Positions 1 to 13,101 of a DNA stretch of 43,098 nucleotides are shown one piece after another. The position numbers and the translations under genes were made by a program. Numbering within the stretch: position 1 is the stretch's first letter; the number at the start of each line of letters is the position of its first letter. Below the pieces are notes generated by a model, which worked only from the letters and a program-made list of their open reading frames with translations, was not told where the DNA came from and did not search any database. This DNA comes from Prevotella sp. UBA7594 (GTDB lineage: Bacteria; Bacteroidota; Bacteroidia; Bacteroidales; Bacteroidaceae), in the NCBI GenBank assembly GCA_002490315.1, contig DLKG01000048.1:1-43098 (forward strand), read 5' to 3'.

Positions 1-1
1 T

Positions 2-3000
2 GAGGAACGCAAGAATGACGGCTTGTATAAGGTGTTCTCAGAAAACTTCCCTATCACCGACACTCGTAACAATTTCGTTCTTGAGTTCTTGGATTACTAT
101 ATTGACCCGCCTCGCTACTCAATCGACGAGTGCCTTGAGCGTGGCCTTACATATAGCGTACCCTTGAAGGCTAAGATGAAACTCTACTGTACGGATCCCG
201 ACCATGAGGACTTCGGCACGTTCATCCAGGACGTCTTCCTTGGCACTATCCCTTATATGACTGACAACGGCACATTCGTCATTAACGGTGCCGAGCGTGT
301 TGTCGTGTCTCAGCTTCACCGCTCTCCGGGCGTGTTCTTCGGACAGGGCGTTCATGCCAACGGCACGGTGCTCTACAGCGCACGTATCATCCCGTTCAAG
401 GGCTCATGGATAGAGTTTGCCACTGACATCAACAACGTGATGTATGCCTATATCGACCGTAAGAAGAAGTTGCCGGTTACGACTCTTCTGCGTGCCATGG
501 GCTTCGAGGAAGACAAGGATATCCTCCAGATTTTCGACCTTGCCGAGGAGATAAAGGTAAACAAGAAGAACCTTAAGGCCGCTATCGGTCAGAAGCTCGC
601 CGGCAATGTCATCAAGCACGAGATTGAGGACTACAACGACCCCGACACTGCCGAGGTTATCTCTATCGAGCGTAACGAAATCATCGTTGAGCGCGGATCG
701 GAGATTACAGAGGAAAACATTGACGACATCCTCGACTCTGGCGCTTCTTCTATACTTGTACATAAGGACGAGGAGGCTGCCAACAAGTACTCCATCATCT
801 TTAACACTCTTGCCAAGGACCCGGCTAACTCTGAGAAGGAGGCTGTGCTCTACATCTACCGCCAGCTCCGCAATGCTGATCCTGCCGATGACGCTTCGGC
901 TCGCGAGGTGTTCCAGAACATCTTCTTCTCCGACAAGCGTTACGACCTCGGAGAGGTGGGACGCTACCGTATCAACAAGAAGCTCGGTCTTGACATCGAC
1001 TCTGAGGTGCGCGTCCTCACTAAGGAAGACATCATTGCCATCATACGTTATCTCATTCAGTTGGTTAACTCTAACGCAACTGTAGACGATATTGACCACC
1101 TTTCCAACCGCCGCGTGCGCACCGTTGGCGAGCAACTCAGCAACCAGTTCTCTATCGGTCTGGCGCGTATGAGCCGCACTATCCGCGAGCGCATGAATGT
1201 GCGTGACAACGAGGTGTTCCAGCCCACCGACCTTATCAACGCCAAGACTATATCAAGCGTTGTAAGCTCGTTCTTCGGAACAAATCCTCTCTCACAGTTC
1301 ATGGACCAGACCAACCCGCTTGCCGAGGTTACTCACAAGCGCCGTCTCTCCGCCCTTGGTCCTGGTGGTCTTTCCCGTGAGCGTGCAGGCTTCGAGGTCC
1401 GCGACGTTCACTACACACACTACGGTCGTCTGTGTCCTATCGAGAGCCCTGAGGGTCCGAACATCGGACTTATCTCTTCTCTCTGTGTCTACGCCACAAT
1501 CAACGAGCTTGGCTTCATAGCCACTCCTTATCGTCGCGTGAACAACTCCATCGTTGATCTCGACAATAAAGACGTTGTCTACCTCACCGCTGAGGAGGAG
1601 GAAGACCACGTAATCGGTCAGGGTAACGCTCCGCTCCGCGAGGACGGCTCGTTCATCCGCGACAACGTAAAGTGTCGTCAGAACGCTGAGTTCCCGGTGG
1701 TGCCGCCTTCAGAGGTAGACCTCATGGACGTGTCGCCGCAGCAGATCGCTTCCGTGTCGGCAGGTCTTATCCCGTTCTTGGAGCACGACGACGGTCACCG
1801 CGCACTCATGGGATGTAACATGATGCGCCAGGCAGTGCCTCTTCTCCACAATGACGCGCCTATCGTAGGTACCGGTCTTGAGAAGCAGGTGTGCGAGGAT
1901 TCACGCACGATGATTACTGCCGAGGGTGAGGGCGTTATAGAATATGTGGACGCCACAACTATCCGTATCCTTTACGACCGCACAGAGGATGAGGAGTTCG
2001 TAAGCTTCGAGCCGGCACTTAAGGAATATCGCATTCCGAAGTTCCGCCGCACCAACCAGAACATGACCATCGACCTCCGTCCTATCTGCAATAAGGGTCA
2101 GCGCGTGAAGAAGGGCGACATCCTCACCGAGGGTTACGCCACCGAGAACGGCGAGCTTGCACTCGGTCGCAACCTCCTCGTGGCTTACATGCCATGGAAG
2201 GGTTACAACTATGAGGACGCCATCGTGCTCTCAGAGCGTATGGTACGCGACGACGTGCTCACTTCTGTTCATGTTGACGAGTACTCTCTTGACGTGCGCG
2301 AGACAAAGCGCGGCATGGAGGAGTTCACGAGCGACATTCCTAACGTCAGCGAGGAAGCTACAAAGGATCTCGACGACAACGGTATTGTACGTGTCGGCGC
2401 ACGCATTGAGCCGGGCGACATCCTTATCGGCAAGATTTCGCCTAAGGGCGAGAGCGACCCCTCTCCTGAGGAAAAACTGCTCCGCGCAATCTTCGGCGAC
2501 AAGGCAGGCGACGTGAAGGACTCTTCACTGAAGGCCAACCCGTCACTCAGCGGCGTGGTAATCGACAAGAAGCTCTTCTCACGTGCCGTGAAGACGCGCG
2601 AGTCGAAGAAGCAGGACAAGGTGATTCTCGCCAAGATTGACGAGGAATACGAGGCAAAGAACGACGACCTCAAGGACATCCTCGTCGACAAGCTCCTCAC
2701 GCTCACAGAAGACTATGTGTCGCAGGGCGTAAAGGACTACTCCGGCGCGGAAATCATCACCAAGGGCACGAAGTTTACTGCCACTATGCTCAAGAACCTT
2801 GAGTACGACGGCATACAGTCGAACGGATGGACTGAGGACGAGCACACCAATGGCTTGATCTCTAAGCTCATCATGAACTACATACGCAAGTACAAGCTCC
2901 TCGACGCAGAACTCAAGCGCAAGAAGTTTGCCATCACCATCGGCGACGAGCTGCCTTCAGGCATTCTCCAGATGGCGAAGGTGTACGTTGCCAAGAAGCG

Positions 3001-3688
3001 TAAGATTGGCGTGGGTGATAAGCTTGCCGGTCGTCACGGCAACAAGGGTATCGTTTCGAAGATTGTGCGCATGGAAGACATGCCGTTCCTTGAGGACGGA
3101 CGTCCAGTCGACCTCGTGCTTAACCCTCTGGGCGTGCCTTCACGTATGAACCTCGGACAGATCTTCGAGGCTATTCTCGGCGCTGCAGGCAGAAAGCTCG
3201 GAGTGAAGTTCGCCACACCTATCTTCGACGGTGCGAAGCTCGAGGACCTCTCGGAGTGGACAGACAAGGCAGGTCTGCCGCATCTCTGCTCTACTCACCT
3301 CTACGATGGTGAGACGGGTGAGCGCTTCGACCAGCCGGCTACCGTGGGTGTCACCTACTTCTTGAAGCTTGGCCACATGGTTGAGGACAAGATGCACGCC
3401 CGCTCTATCGGCCCGTACTCACTCATCACCCAGCAGCCACTTGGTGGTAAGGCACAGTTTGGTGGTCAGCGTTTCGGAGAGATGGAGGTTTGGGCTATCG
3501 AGGCATTCGGTGCCAGCCACGTTCTTCAGGAGATCCTGACAATCAAGTCGGACGACACCGTGGGCCGCTCGAAGGCTTACGAGGCAATCGTCAAGGGCGA
3601 TCCTATGCCGACACCGGGTATTCCGGAGTCGCTCAACGTGCTTCTGCACGAGCTTCGCGGTCTTGGTCTCAGCATCAAACTCGATTAA
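2..3688 (+). CDS. rpoB: DNA-directed RNA polymerase subunit beta (5'-partial)
   Basis: Beta subunit of RNA polymerase, which with RpoC forms the active-site cleft. The frame is open from base 2, so the true start lies left of the window. An in-frame TTG at 23 is internal. About 1228 residues are visible; Bacteroidales RpoB is near 1270, so roughly 40 N-terminal residues are missing. The order is beta protrusion and lobe (including [11 protein letters not shown] and the rifampicin region around [13 protein letters not shown]), the hybrid-binding domain ([12 protein letters not shown]), and a C-terminal clamp ending in [13 protein letters not shown]. The stop is followed by rpoC after 30 bp, the usual rpoBC operon. 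No frameshift or odd codon use was seen. Confidence 0.98.
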   Translation, partial: EERKNDGLYKVFSENFPITDTRNNFVLEFLDYYIDPPRYSIDECLERGLTYSVPLKAKMKLYCTDPDHEDFGTFIQDVFLGTIPYMTDNGTFVINGAERVVVSQLHRSPGVFFGQGVHANGTVLYSARIIPFKGSWIEFATDINNVMYAYIDRKKKLPVTTLLRAMGFEEDKDILQIFDLAEEIKVNKKNLKAAIGQKLAGNVIKHEIEDYNDPDTAEVISIERNEIIVERGSEITEENIDDILDSGASSILVHKDEEAANKYSIIFNTLAKDPANSEKEAVLYIYRQLRNADPADDASAREVFQNIFFSDKRYDLGEVGRYRINKKLGLDIDSEVRVLTKEDIIAIIRYLIQLVNSNATVDDIDHLSNRRVRTVGEQLSNQFSIGLARMSRTIRERMNVRDNEVFQPTDLINAKTISSVVSSFFGTNPLSQFMDQTNPLAEVTHKRRLSALGPGGLSRERAGFEVRDVHYTHYGRLCPIESPEGPNIGLISSLCVYATINELGFIATPYRRVNNSIVDLDNKDVVYLTAEEEEDHVIGQGNAPLREDGSFIRDNVKCRQNAEFPVVPPSEVDLMDVSPQQIASVSAGLIPFLEHDDGHRALMGCNMMRQAVPLLHNDAPIVGTGLEKQVCEDSRTMITAEGEGVIEYVDATTIRILYDRTEDEEFVSFEPALKEYRIPKFRRTNQNMTIDLRPICNKGQRVKKGDILTEGYATENGELALGRNLLVAYMPWKGYNYEDAIVLSERMVRDDVLTSVHVDEYSLDVRETKRGMEEFTSDIPNVSEEATKDLDDNGIVRVGARIEPGDILIGKISPKGESDPSPEEKLLRAIFGDKAGDVKDSSLKANPSLSGVVIDKKLFSRAVKTRESKKQDKVILAKIDEEYEAKNDDLKDILVDKLLTLTEDYVSQGVKDYSGAEIITKGTKFTATMLKNLEYDGIQSNGWTEDEHTNGLISKLIMNYIRKYKLLDAELKRKKFAITIGDELPSGILQMAKVYVAKKRKIGVGDKLAGRHGNKGIVSKIVRMEDMPFLEDGRPVDLVLNPLGVPSRMNLGQIFEAILGAAGRKLGVKFATPIFDGAKLEDLSEWTDKAGLPHLCSTHLYDGETGERFDQPATVGVTYFLKLGHMVEDKMHARSIGPYSLITQQPLGGKAQFGGQRFGEMEVWAIEAFGASHVLQEILTIKSDDTVGRSKAYEAIVKGDPMPTPGIPESLNVLLHELRGLGLSIKLD

Positions 3689-3718
3689 TCCGAACATCCC
3701 TAAAATATATAGAAATAT

Positions 3719-8047
<4,329 letters not shown>

Positions 8048-8078
8048 CACTCTGCACGATTACATAGATAAATTATAG

Positions 8079-8128
8079 AAAGCACTGCAAGCTATTCTCT
8101 CCGTGAGATTGCTTGCAGTGCTTTTTTT
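8079..8128 (+). terminator. Rho-independent terminator of rpoBC
   Basis: A perfect 14-bp stem (8079-8092 with 8111-8124, arm AAAGCACTGCAAGC) encloses an 18-nt loop and runs into seven Ts. It begins 31 bp after the rpoC stop. Confidence 0.92.
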
Positions 8129-8170
8129 GTTAATTATGCTTAATGCTTTAATGTTCCCGAAAAGAAACGT

Positions 8171-8201
8171 TTATCATATCGGCTATGTTTAGTAAATTTG
8201 T
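8171..8201 (+). promoter_or_regulatory. Bacteroidetes sigma-ABfr-type promoter for the 8303 lipoprotein
   Basis: The -7 element TAAATTTG (8194-8201) matches TAnnTTTG. A TTTA box (8171-8174, consensus TTTG) lies 19 bp upstream. Transcription would start near 8208, leaving about 95 nt of leader. It lies just beyond the rpoBC terminator, so this gene is an independent unit. Confidence 0.6.
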
Positions 8202-8302
8202 GGAAACTAATGAATAAAACGAAACAGACTTGATTTGATTGGCGTGGTTGGTTTTTAACCGCGTCGAGCATTATTTTATTTAACACAAAAAACTAACGTA
8301 TT

Positions 8303-9673
8303 ATGAAAAAGAAAATTTTTCTATTCTTGCTGTGCCTTTTTGGCACTGTGTCTTTCCTTTCGTGTGGCAAGGACGAAGTAAAACCGGACGGTGAAGTAAA
8401 TGAGAATGGTGTGGTCGGAACTTGGAGATTATCTGACGACGACGATGTGTATGTGTTCAAAGCAGACGGGACGGGAATCGGCTGTGAGCATGCTGATGAT
8501 GTGGAGCAGGATATGTGGAATTTCCGATATACATATTCTGAATCTGACAAGACGTTGACGATGACGTACGACGGCAAGACCGATTGTTTTACGAATGTGG
8601 AAATCTCAGGCGAGAGTGCATCCGTAACAGATGATGATGAGCGTCTGCTCTTGCAAAGAGTGACCGCTCCGGTAGCCGTAGTCGCGCTTGATGTGCCAAA
8701 CATGGTTGGCAACCAATACGAAGGCACGGCGAATTATGCGTGTGGAAATGACGGCGGTCGTTATGAAATAAAGTTGAATGGGTACTTTCTTTGGCATAAG
8801 TCATGTTCCGGCACATTCAATTTTGAGGTGGCGACAGTCTCTGATGTGTCGGGCATGATAGAGGAGTGCGAGATGCAGCGGTTAAGTGCTAACTCTGCCG
8901 TTGTAAATCTCAATGTGGGTAAGAACCCACTCGTTGACACCCGCTCGTCGACAATCAAAATTTCCGCTTATGACGAAGACGGGAATATGGTAAAGGAGCA
9001 CAATGTCGCTTTGTTCCAAAGTGGTGCAGGCTGCAGCTTTGAGGTTGTCGCACCGTATGGAGAAGTAGACGGGAATGGCGCTATTGTTTATTTCGACGTA
9101 TACAACAAAGACCATAATAATATAACGGTGCATTATCCACAGGGAAATGCTGTTTCATGGGAAAAACAGAGTACAGTAAAATATTATGGTGGTGATGACT
9201 GGAAGTTGAAGGTTGCTGTGCCTGCTAATGTTACGGGCCAGGGCAAGAACCTTGAGTATACTTTCACAAAAGAAGACGGATCCTCAAAAGTTGTGCAGTT
9301 GTATCAAGCAGCCAATAGTGGTGGAGGCGGTGGCACAGGCGACCCGTACAATCCAGTGACGGGTAAGGTACGTGCGGTCGCTAATGTAGTAGGTCCTGGA
9401 TTGGTGTTGGTGTACGACAAGGAAGCTCAGTACTACGATGGACTTACCGGTACAATAGACTACGTGTATTATCCGTCTACGGGAAAATATTATATCTATG
9501 GCTCATATTTCTGCGGCGATCCAGATGCAAATGGAGGAAAGGGAATTCGTTTTGAAGCCAAGAAGGGATACAATAGTATTTGCGTTTACCATGGCGTGTA
9601 TTTCGATTATTCAACTTATGGGCATACAAAAAAATACAATTGGGATGTTTACATTAAGTTCACATTGCCATAG
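8303..9673 (+). CDS. Lipoprotein with lipocalin-like and BACON-like domains
   Basis: Predicted envelope lipoprotein of 456 residues with unknown ligand. The N-terminus is a classic lipoprotein signal, a hydrophobic stretch ending in SFLSC-G, with the acylated cysteine at residue 21. Residues about 35-120 (VVGTWRLSD...VFKADGTG...TYSESDKTLTMTY) look like the small lipocalin-like fold common in Bacteroidales lipoproteins. Two beta-rich segments follow (about 130-240 and 245-335); each ends in a strand with a terminal Gln (ALFQSGAG, QLYQAAN) that resembles BACON modules. A Gly-rich linker (about 341-347) leads to an unrecognised Tyr-rich C-terminal domain. BACON domains are thought to bind carbohydrate or mucin, but no sugar locus is adjacent. 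The lipoprotein call is firm; the domain assignments are tentative. Confidence 0.8.
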   Translation: MKKKIFLFLLCLFGTVSFLSCGKDEVKPDGEVNENGVVGTWRLSDDDDVYVFKADGTGIGCEHADDVEQDMWNFRYTYSESDKTLTMTYDGKTDCFTNVEISGESASVTDDDERLLLQRVTAPVAVVALDVPNMVGNQYEGTANYACGNDGGRYEIKLNGYFLWHKSCSGTFNFEVATVSDVSGMIEECEMQRLSANSAVVNLNVGKNPLVDTRSSTIKISAYDEDGNMVKEHNVALFQSGAGCSFEVVAPYGEVDGNGAIVYFDVYNKDHNNITVHYPQGNAVSWEKQSTVKYYGGDDWKLKVAVPANVTGQGKNLEYTFTKEDGSSKVVQLYQAANSGGGGGTGDPYNPVTGKVRAVANVVGPGLVLVYDKEAQYYDGLTGTIDYVYYPSTGKYYIYGSYFCGDPDANGGKGIRFEAKKGYNSICVYHGVYFDYSTYGHTKKYNWDVYIKFTLP

Positions 9674-9767
9674 TTCAGATTGAGAAGTCTTTTGATAAAA
9701 CTAAGCGTATAAGCCACATTTAGCCACCCGGTCACTCGAAATGTTGGATAAAATTTTGCTTCATGCC

Positions 9768-9798
9768 ATTGCTGAACGAGAAAAAATGCTTATATTTG
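9768..9798 (+). promoter_or_regulatory. Promoter for the YiiX-like gene
   Basis: TATATTTG at 9791-9798 fits TAnnTTTG exactly, with ATTG (9768-9771) 19 bp upstream as the -33 box. The predicted start near 9805 gives a short leader before the ATG at 9829. Confidence 0.6.
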
Positions 9799-9828
9799 CA
9801 AATGCAACACATTTAAATACTACTGCCA

Positions 9829-10464
9829 ATGGAGTTTCGAAGCACACGGATGACATTTTATTTGGCCGTGGTGGCAGCCGTGATTGCGGCGTGCGACTCG
9901 CGACAGACGCAGGAGCGGAGCCTCTTGCCCGACTCCGTAGAGGCAGTATGCCGCGAGGGCGACATCGTGTTGCGTAGCGGCACGAGCCTTGAGAGCCATG
10001 TTGTGGCGGCAGCGAGCCTGCGCACGGGTTATTCCCATTGTGGCATTGTGGCGCGCGGCGGCGACGGCAAGCTTGTCGTGGTACATGCCGTGCCCGGCGA
10101 GCCCGACTTCGAGGGCGACCCCGACCGCGTGAAGGCAGAACCTCTCCGCGTGTTCTTCTCCAGACGAATGGCGAGGAGCGGCTGCCTGCTCAGGTGTGCT
10201 GACTCCATTGCCGCCCACCACAGCGCGGGTCATGCCATGGCGCTGTTCCGCCGCCACACGCTCTTTGACCATGACTACGACGAGCGCGACACGTTGAAGA
10301 TGTACTGTAGCGAACTCGTATATTATGTCTATAGCCGCGCCGGAGTAAAGCTCATAGGGCCCGCGCGCCACAACTATGACATACCCGCCATGAGGCTACG
10401 CGGCGTCATACTGCCGTCCGACTTCCTCTATTCGCCCCACTTGAGCCGCATTGCTGACTTTTAG
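9829..10464 (+). CDS. YiiX/YebB-like NlpC/P60-superfamily cysteine hydrolase, lipoprotein
   Basis: Probable papain-fold amidase or peptidase of the circularly permuted YiiX/YebB type, anchored in the envelope. The product is 211 residues. A signal ends in lipobox IAAC with Cys22. The family pattern follows: GDIVLRSG (44-51), a His in GYSHCGIV (His70) and a Cys in MYCSELVYYVY (Cys160), the likely catalytic pair. Family members act on amide or ester bonds in peptidoglycan or lipids; the substrate here is unknown. The ATG at 9829 is used because the promoter is just upstream; ATG 9847 would give a shorter signal and cannot be excluded. It has its own promoter and is followed by a 22-bp tandem repeat. 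Confidence 0.82.
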   Translation: MEFRSTRMTFYLAVVAAVIAACDSRQTQERSLLPDSVEAVCREGDIVLRSGTSLESHVVAAASLRTGYSHCGIVARGGDGKLVVVHAVPGEPDFEGDPDRVKAEPLRVFFSRRMARSGCLLRCADSIAAHHSAGHAMALFRRHTLFDHDYDERDTLKMYCSELVYYVYSRAGVKLIGPARHNYDIPAMRLRGVILPSDFLYSPHLSRIADF

Positions 10465-10471
10465 GATTAAT

Positions 10472-10559
10472 AACTGAATACTAACAGCTCGTCAACTAAA
10501 TACTGACAGCTCGTCAACTAAATACCAACAACTTGTCAACTGAATAGAATAATTAACTT
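10472..10559 (+). repeat. 22-bp tandem repeat, about 3.5 copies
   Basis: Units start at 10472, 10494 and 10516 (AACTRAATACYRACARCTYGTC), with a decayed fourth copy at 10538. The array fills most of the 109-bp gap between two lipoprotein genes. No open frame or clear promoter consensus lies in it. Confidence 0.85.
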
Positions 10560-10573
10560 AAAAACCTGAATTT

Positions 10574-10990
10574 ATGAAAAAACTAATGACTATTGTCTGC
10601 GCCATCGCAGCAGCGTTCGTAATGACTTCGTGCAGCGGCAACTCTCCAAAGTCAGTCGCCGAGAAGCAAGTAAAGTGTCTTGCCGACAAGGACTACAAGG
10701 GCTACACCGAACTGATGTACTTCGACGATGAGAAGATGTCGAAGGAAGAGATAGAGGAAACGCAGAAGCAGGTGGCAGAAGTGCTTGAGAGAAAGGCAGA
10801 CCCCATCTTCGAGCAGAAAGGTAAAATAACGGGCTGTAAGGCTACTTCCGAGGAAATCTCCGAGGACGGCAATGAAGCCACCGTTGAGCTGAACGTCAAG
10901 AGCGAAACGAAAGACGGTAAGGCTGAGGAGGAAACTCTAACCATGAAACTGCGCAAGAACAAGGCGGGTGAGTGGAAAGTGAAACAGTAA
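10574..10990 (+). CDS. DUF4878-like small lipoprotein
   Basis: Small predicted lipoprotein (138 residues) of unknown function. The signal MKKLMTIVCAIAAAFVMTSC ends in a lipobox with Cys20. The mature part begins SPKSVAEKQVKCLADKDYKGYTEL, which matches how DUF4878/NTF2-like lipoproteins of Bacteroidales start, and ends in beta strands (EETLTMKLRKNKAGEWKVKQ) as in that cone-shaped fold. The middle is highly charged (Lys/Glu-rich). No promoter consensus was found directly upstream, so it may be read through from the YiiX-like gene across the 22-bp array. The family assignment rests on pattern resemblance only. Confidence 0.78.
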   Translation: MKKLMTIVCAIAAAFVMTSCSGNSPKSVAEKQVKCLADKDYKGYTELMYFDDEKMSKEEIEETQKQVAEVLERKADPIFEQKGKITGCKATSEEISEDGNEATVELNVKSETKDGKAEEETLTMKLRKNKAGEWKVKQ

Positions 10991-11119
10991 CGGAGCGGCT
11001 GACTCCTGTCTGCCGAAAAATAAGCTGCATTTAATCAAAACAATATTGTTAAGGCACATCCTAAATATCAAGTGACGTTACGTGTGTCATTCGCTTGCGG
11101 CAATGCATAACACGGGAAA

Positions 11120-11230
11120 TAACTGGGAGAGGGGGCGCCCTCGCCCCCGACATGAATGTGTGTCGAAAGGCAAACAATGCGGACTGCATTCTCCTTTTGT
11201 CGGGGGCGAGGGCGCCCCCTCTCCCAGTTA
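11120..11230. repeat. Perfect 33-bp inverted repeat (possible MITE or REP-like element)
   Basis: The arms at 11120-11152 and 11198-11230 are exact reverse complements. They are GC-rich (core GGGGGCGCCCTCGCCCCC) and flank a 45-nt loop. No T-tract follows either arm, and no transposase or clear target duplication is visible. It may be a non-autonomous mobile element or an RNA hairpin. Confidence 0.9.
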
Positions 11231-11366
11231 TTGCTTCATTCCCGCTCCTTAATATTTAGGGGAGATCACTCCAAATAACGTATGAACCATTATTAATATC
11301 TACTCTTCAACTTTCTGATTTACTCGAATGTAAAGAATTTAGAGGAGTTTTTCGCGAAGCTCAAGG

Positions 11367-11422
11367 GAACTTCGCCGCTGATGGCGGATTAGAAGTTCTT
11401 GCTTAGGCAAGCGGTAGAACCG
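11367..11422 (+). other. Cluster of three small hairpins, possible structured RNA
   Basis: Three adjacent foldable segments: GAACTT/AAGTTC (11367-11372, 11393-11398) with an inner CGCC/GGCG pair; CTTGC-TTAG-GCAAG (11398-11411), sharing base 11398 with the first; and CGGT-AGA-ACCG (11412-11422). No terminator T-run follows. This is a weak candidate; chance or decayed repeat sequence is possible. Confidence 0.25.
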
Positions 11423-11577
11423 AGTGATAGCCAATAGTAAGAAATTGCATTAAATAAATGTTCATAATATATTACATACGGCTTTAACTTCTATAACTTC
11501 TTTATTTACTTTAAATTCCACAAATCCGAAACTTCAGTCTACTCTTGTTAGTGTGTTAAAAGTGTGCATAAGCATGG

Positions 11578-11665
11578 CCTGCCACGGCTGTGGCTCATGC
11601 CTGCTACATCCGTGACTCGTGCCTGCCGCAGCCGTGGCTGATGCTTGCCACGTCCGTGATATGCA
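11578..11665 (+). repeat. 22-bp GC-rich tandem repeat, 4 copies
   Basis: Units start at 11578, 11600, 11622 and 11644, each of the form CYTGCYRCRNCYGTGRCTNRTG. Copies vary at a few positions, so the array is not recent. It has the same unit length as, but no sequence similarity to, the array at 10472. Confidence 0.85.
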
Positions 11666-11801
11666 AACTGTCATTACCCTGTGGGGAATGGAAGTGTTAA
11701 AAGGACTGCAGGTTTGTGCAAATTATTAGTAATGAGCCTGTTGATTTGTTAAAGTTGTTTCAAAAATCGTTAATAGTGTAACGATATTGCAATATTTTTA
11801 T

Positions 11802-11809
11802 TAACTTTG
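11802..11809 (+). promoter_or_regulatory. -7 promoter element for the M23 peptidase
   Basis: TAACTTTG matches TAnnTTTG. No good -33 TTTG lies at the right distance. It would give a leader of about 120 nt to the ATG at 11941. Confidence 0.4.
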
Positions 11810-11940
11810 CAATGCAATGGTAAAAATGCAACTTCTGCATTACAAACTGCACTACTAATGATATTGGACACATTCTTGTTCAATGACCACCTTTCTAAGA
11901 AGGAATGACAAACTCATTCCAAGTAAAAATTTGTCCTAAA

Positions 11941-12888
11941 ATGAATTTAAAGAAAATAGTAAAGACATTCGCAATAACAATGATGCTCGCCGTAGCGTCA
12001 ACGCCAGCCCATGCTCAGGACCTTCTCGCCCGCCAGGCTCCCGTCGACCGCAAGATGGCAGCAGTGGACACAATAATGCTCCGCCGCATAGCAGAGCGTG
12101 AGGAGTCGGAGTCGCCGGCTTCCGAACTCTATGCCAACTGGGACAATCGCTACGCTCATCGCGCAACCGAACTGCCCGACCACTACCGCATTGATCTCCG
12201 CCATTTCTCCATGCCGACCACAAGCCGCGTCATCACGAGCAACTTCGGCTCACGCTGGGGACGCCAGCACAAGGGTCTTGACATAAAGGTGTACATCGGC
12301 GACACCATCCGCGCCGCATTCTCCGGCAAGGTACGCATCGTACGCTACGAGGGCGGCGGCTACGGCAAGTACATCGTCATCCGCCACAACAACGGCTTGG
12401 AGACTATCTACGGCCATCTCTCAAAACAGCTCGTGGAGGAAAATCAGGAAGTGCGTGCCGGTGAGGTTATCGGACTCGGTGGCAACACGGGTAGAAGCAC
12501 GGGCTCACACCTCCATTTCGAAACACGCCTCTGTGGCGTAGCGCTCAATCCGGCCCTGATGTTCGACTTCCGTGAGCAGGACGTGACGGGCGACTACTAC
12601 GCCTTCAACAAGTCGACATACGACGATGAGTCTGCCAATGCCACACGCATCCGCGGAAAGCAGGACGGCTCTATGTTAGCCAAGGACAACTCCGCTGACG
12701 ACTATTCCACCAACAACCGCACCACCTCCGGACTCGACGACCAGGTGCTCTATCATAAGGTGGCGAAGGGAGAGACGCTTGAGAGCATAGCACGCAAGCG
12801 TGGCGTGACGGTCGACAAGATTTGTAAGCTCAACCACATCACGTCAAGAATGCGCCTGCGTCCAGGTCAAATCATTAGATATTCATAA
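11941..12888 (+). CDS. M23-family peptidase with C-terminal LysM domain
   Basis: Secreted peptidoglycan endopeptidase or division-type LytM factor of 315 residues. The signal peptide (about 1-25, cleavage at AHA-Q) has no lipobox cysteine. The M23 domain (about 95-215) has the zinc ligands His110 and Asp114 (HKGLD) and His192 (HLHFE), plus catalytic His159 in YGHL, so it looks active. A LysM domain (about 271-315, VAKGETLESIARKRGVTVDKI) binds glycan chains. An upstream in-frame ATG (11905) would add 12 residues before an otherwise ideal signal peptide, so 11941 is preferred. It is monocistronic: repeats and a bidirectional hairpin separate it from the convergent rsmD. Confidence 0.9.
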   Translation: MNLKKIVKTFAITMMLAVASTPAHAQDLLARQAPVDRKMAAVDTIMLRRIAEREESESPASELYANWDNRYAHRATELPDHYRIDLRHFSMPTTSRVITSNFGSRWGRQHKGLDIKVYIGDTIRAAFSGKVRIVRYEGGGYGKYIVIRHNNGLETIYGHLSKQLVEENQEVRAGEVIGLGGNTGRSTGSHLHFETRLCGVALNPALMFDFREQDVTGDYYAFNKSTYDDESANATRIRGKQDGSMLAKDNSADDYSTNNRTTSGLDDQVLYHKVAKGETLESIARKRGVTVDKICKLNHITSRMRLRPGQIIRYS

Positions 12889-12909
12889 AGAAGCGGCGCA
12901 CTTCCGGCT

Positions 12910-12990
12910 GCCGAAAGAAATACTGGCTTACTCACATACGCCGAAAGAATTATTGGCGTACTTGTATACGCCGAAATAAAAATAGAAGCG
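12910..12990 (+). repeat. 30-bp tandem repeat, about 2.7 copies
   Basis: Units start at 12910, 12940 and 12970, each opening GCCGAAAKAA and ending near TATAC. The last unit runs into the left arm of the palindrome at 12985. Confidence 0.7.
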
Positions 12991-13060
12991 GCGGACTCCC
13001 GTCTGCCGACAAAGCAGAATTATGTTTTGCGTTTGTCGGCAGGCGGGAGTCCGCCGCTTC
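12985..13060. terminator. Long bidirectional hairpin between the M23 gene and rsmD
   Basis: A 29-bp stem (12985-13013 with 13032-13060) has a single G-T wobble, and the loop can extend it by about six pairs (GCAGAA/TTTTGC). On the minus strand it runs into a T-rich tract (complement of 12974-12984), suiting a terminator for rsmD. On the plus strand it is followed by GTTTTGTTT. The arms carry the GCGGCGGACTCCCGTCTGCC word seen elsewhere in the window. Confidence 0.75.
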
Positions 13061-13070
13061 GTTTTGTTTA

Positions 13071-13097
13071 GCGTTTGTCGGCAGGCGGGAGTCCGCC
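13071..13097 (+). repeat. Direct repeat of the hairpin's right arm
   Basis: These 27 bases repeat 13030-13056 exactly, 41 bp downstream, and end 5 bp from the rsmD stop codon. The extra arm could pair with the left arm at 12985 as an alternative to 13032-13060. Confidence 0.85.
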
Positions 13098-13101
13098 TTC
13101 C

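Larger units (their letters stand above)
10991..11940. other. Repeat-rich 950-bp gap without a gene
   Basis: No credible coding frame. It holds a degenerate copy of the GCGGCGGAC-type palindromic word right after the stop (10992-11015), a perfect 33-bp inverted repeat (11120-11230), a cluster of three small hairpins (11367-11422), a four-copy 22-bp GC-rich array (11578-11665) and a promoter element (11802-11809) for the downstream peptidase. The rest is AT-rich with nothing recognisable. Confidence 0.7.

Noticed and set aside
9829..9855. Lower start (ATG 9847) for the YiiX-like gene as the only start
   Set aside because: Both starts give a working lipoprotein signal; 9829 fits the promoter spacing, so it was kept and the alternative noted.
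9741..9977. A 78-codon frame overlapping the start of the YiiX-like gene
   Set aside because: It crosses the promoter and the start of a supported lipoprotein gene in another frame and has no protein-like signal.
10472..11665. 22-bp tandem arrays considered as a CRISPR array
   Set aside because: Units are contiguous with no unique spacers, and no cas gene is present.
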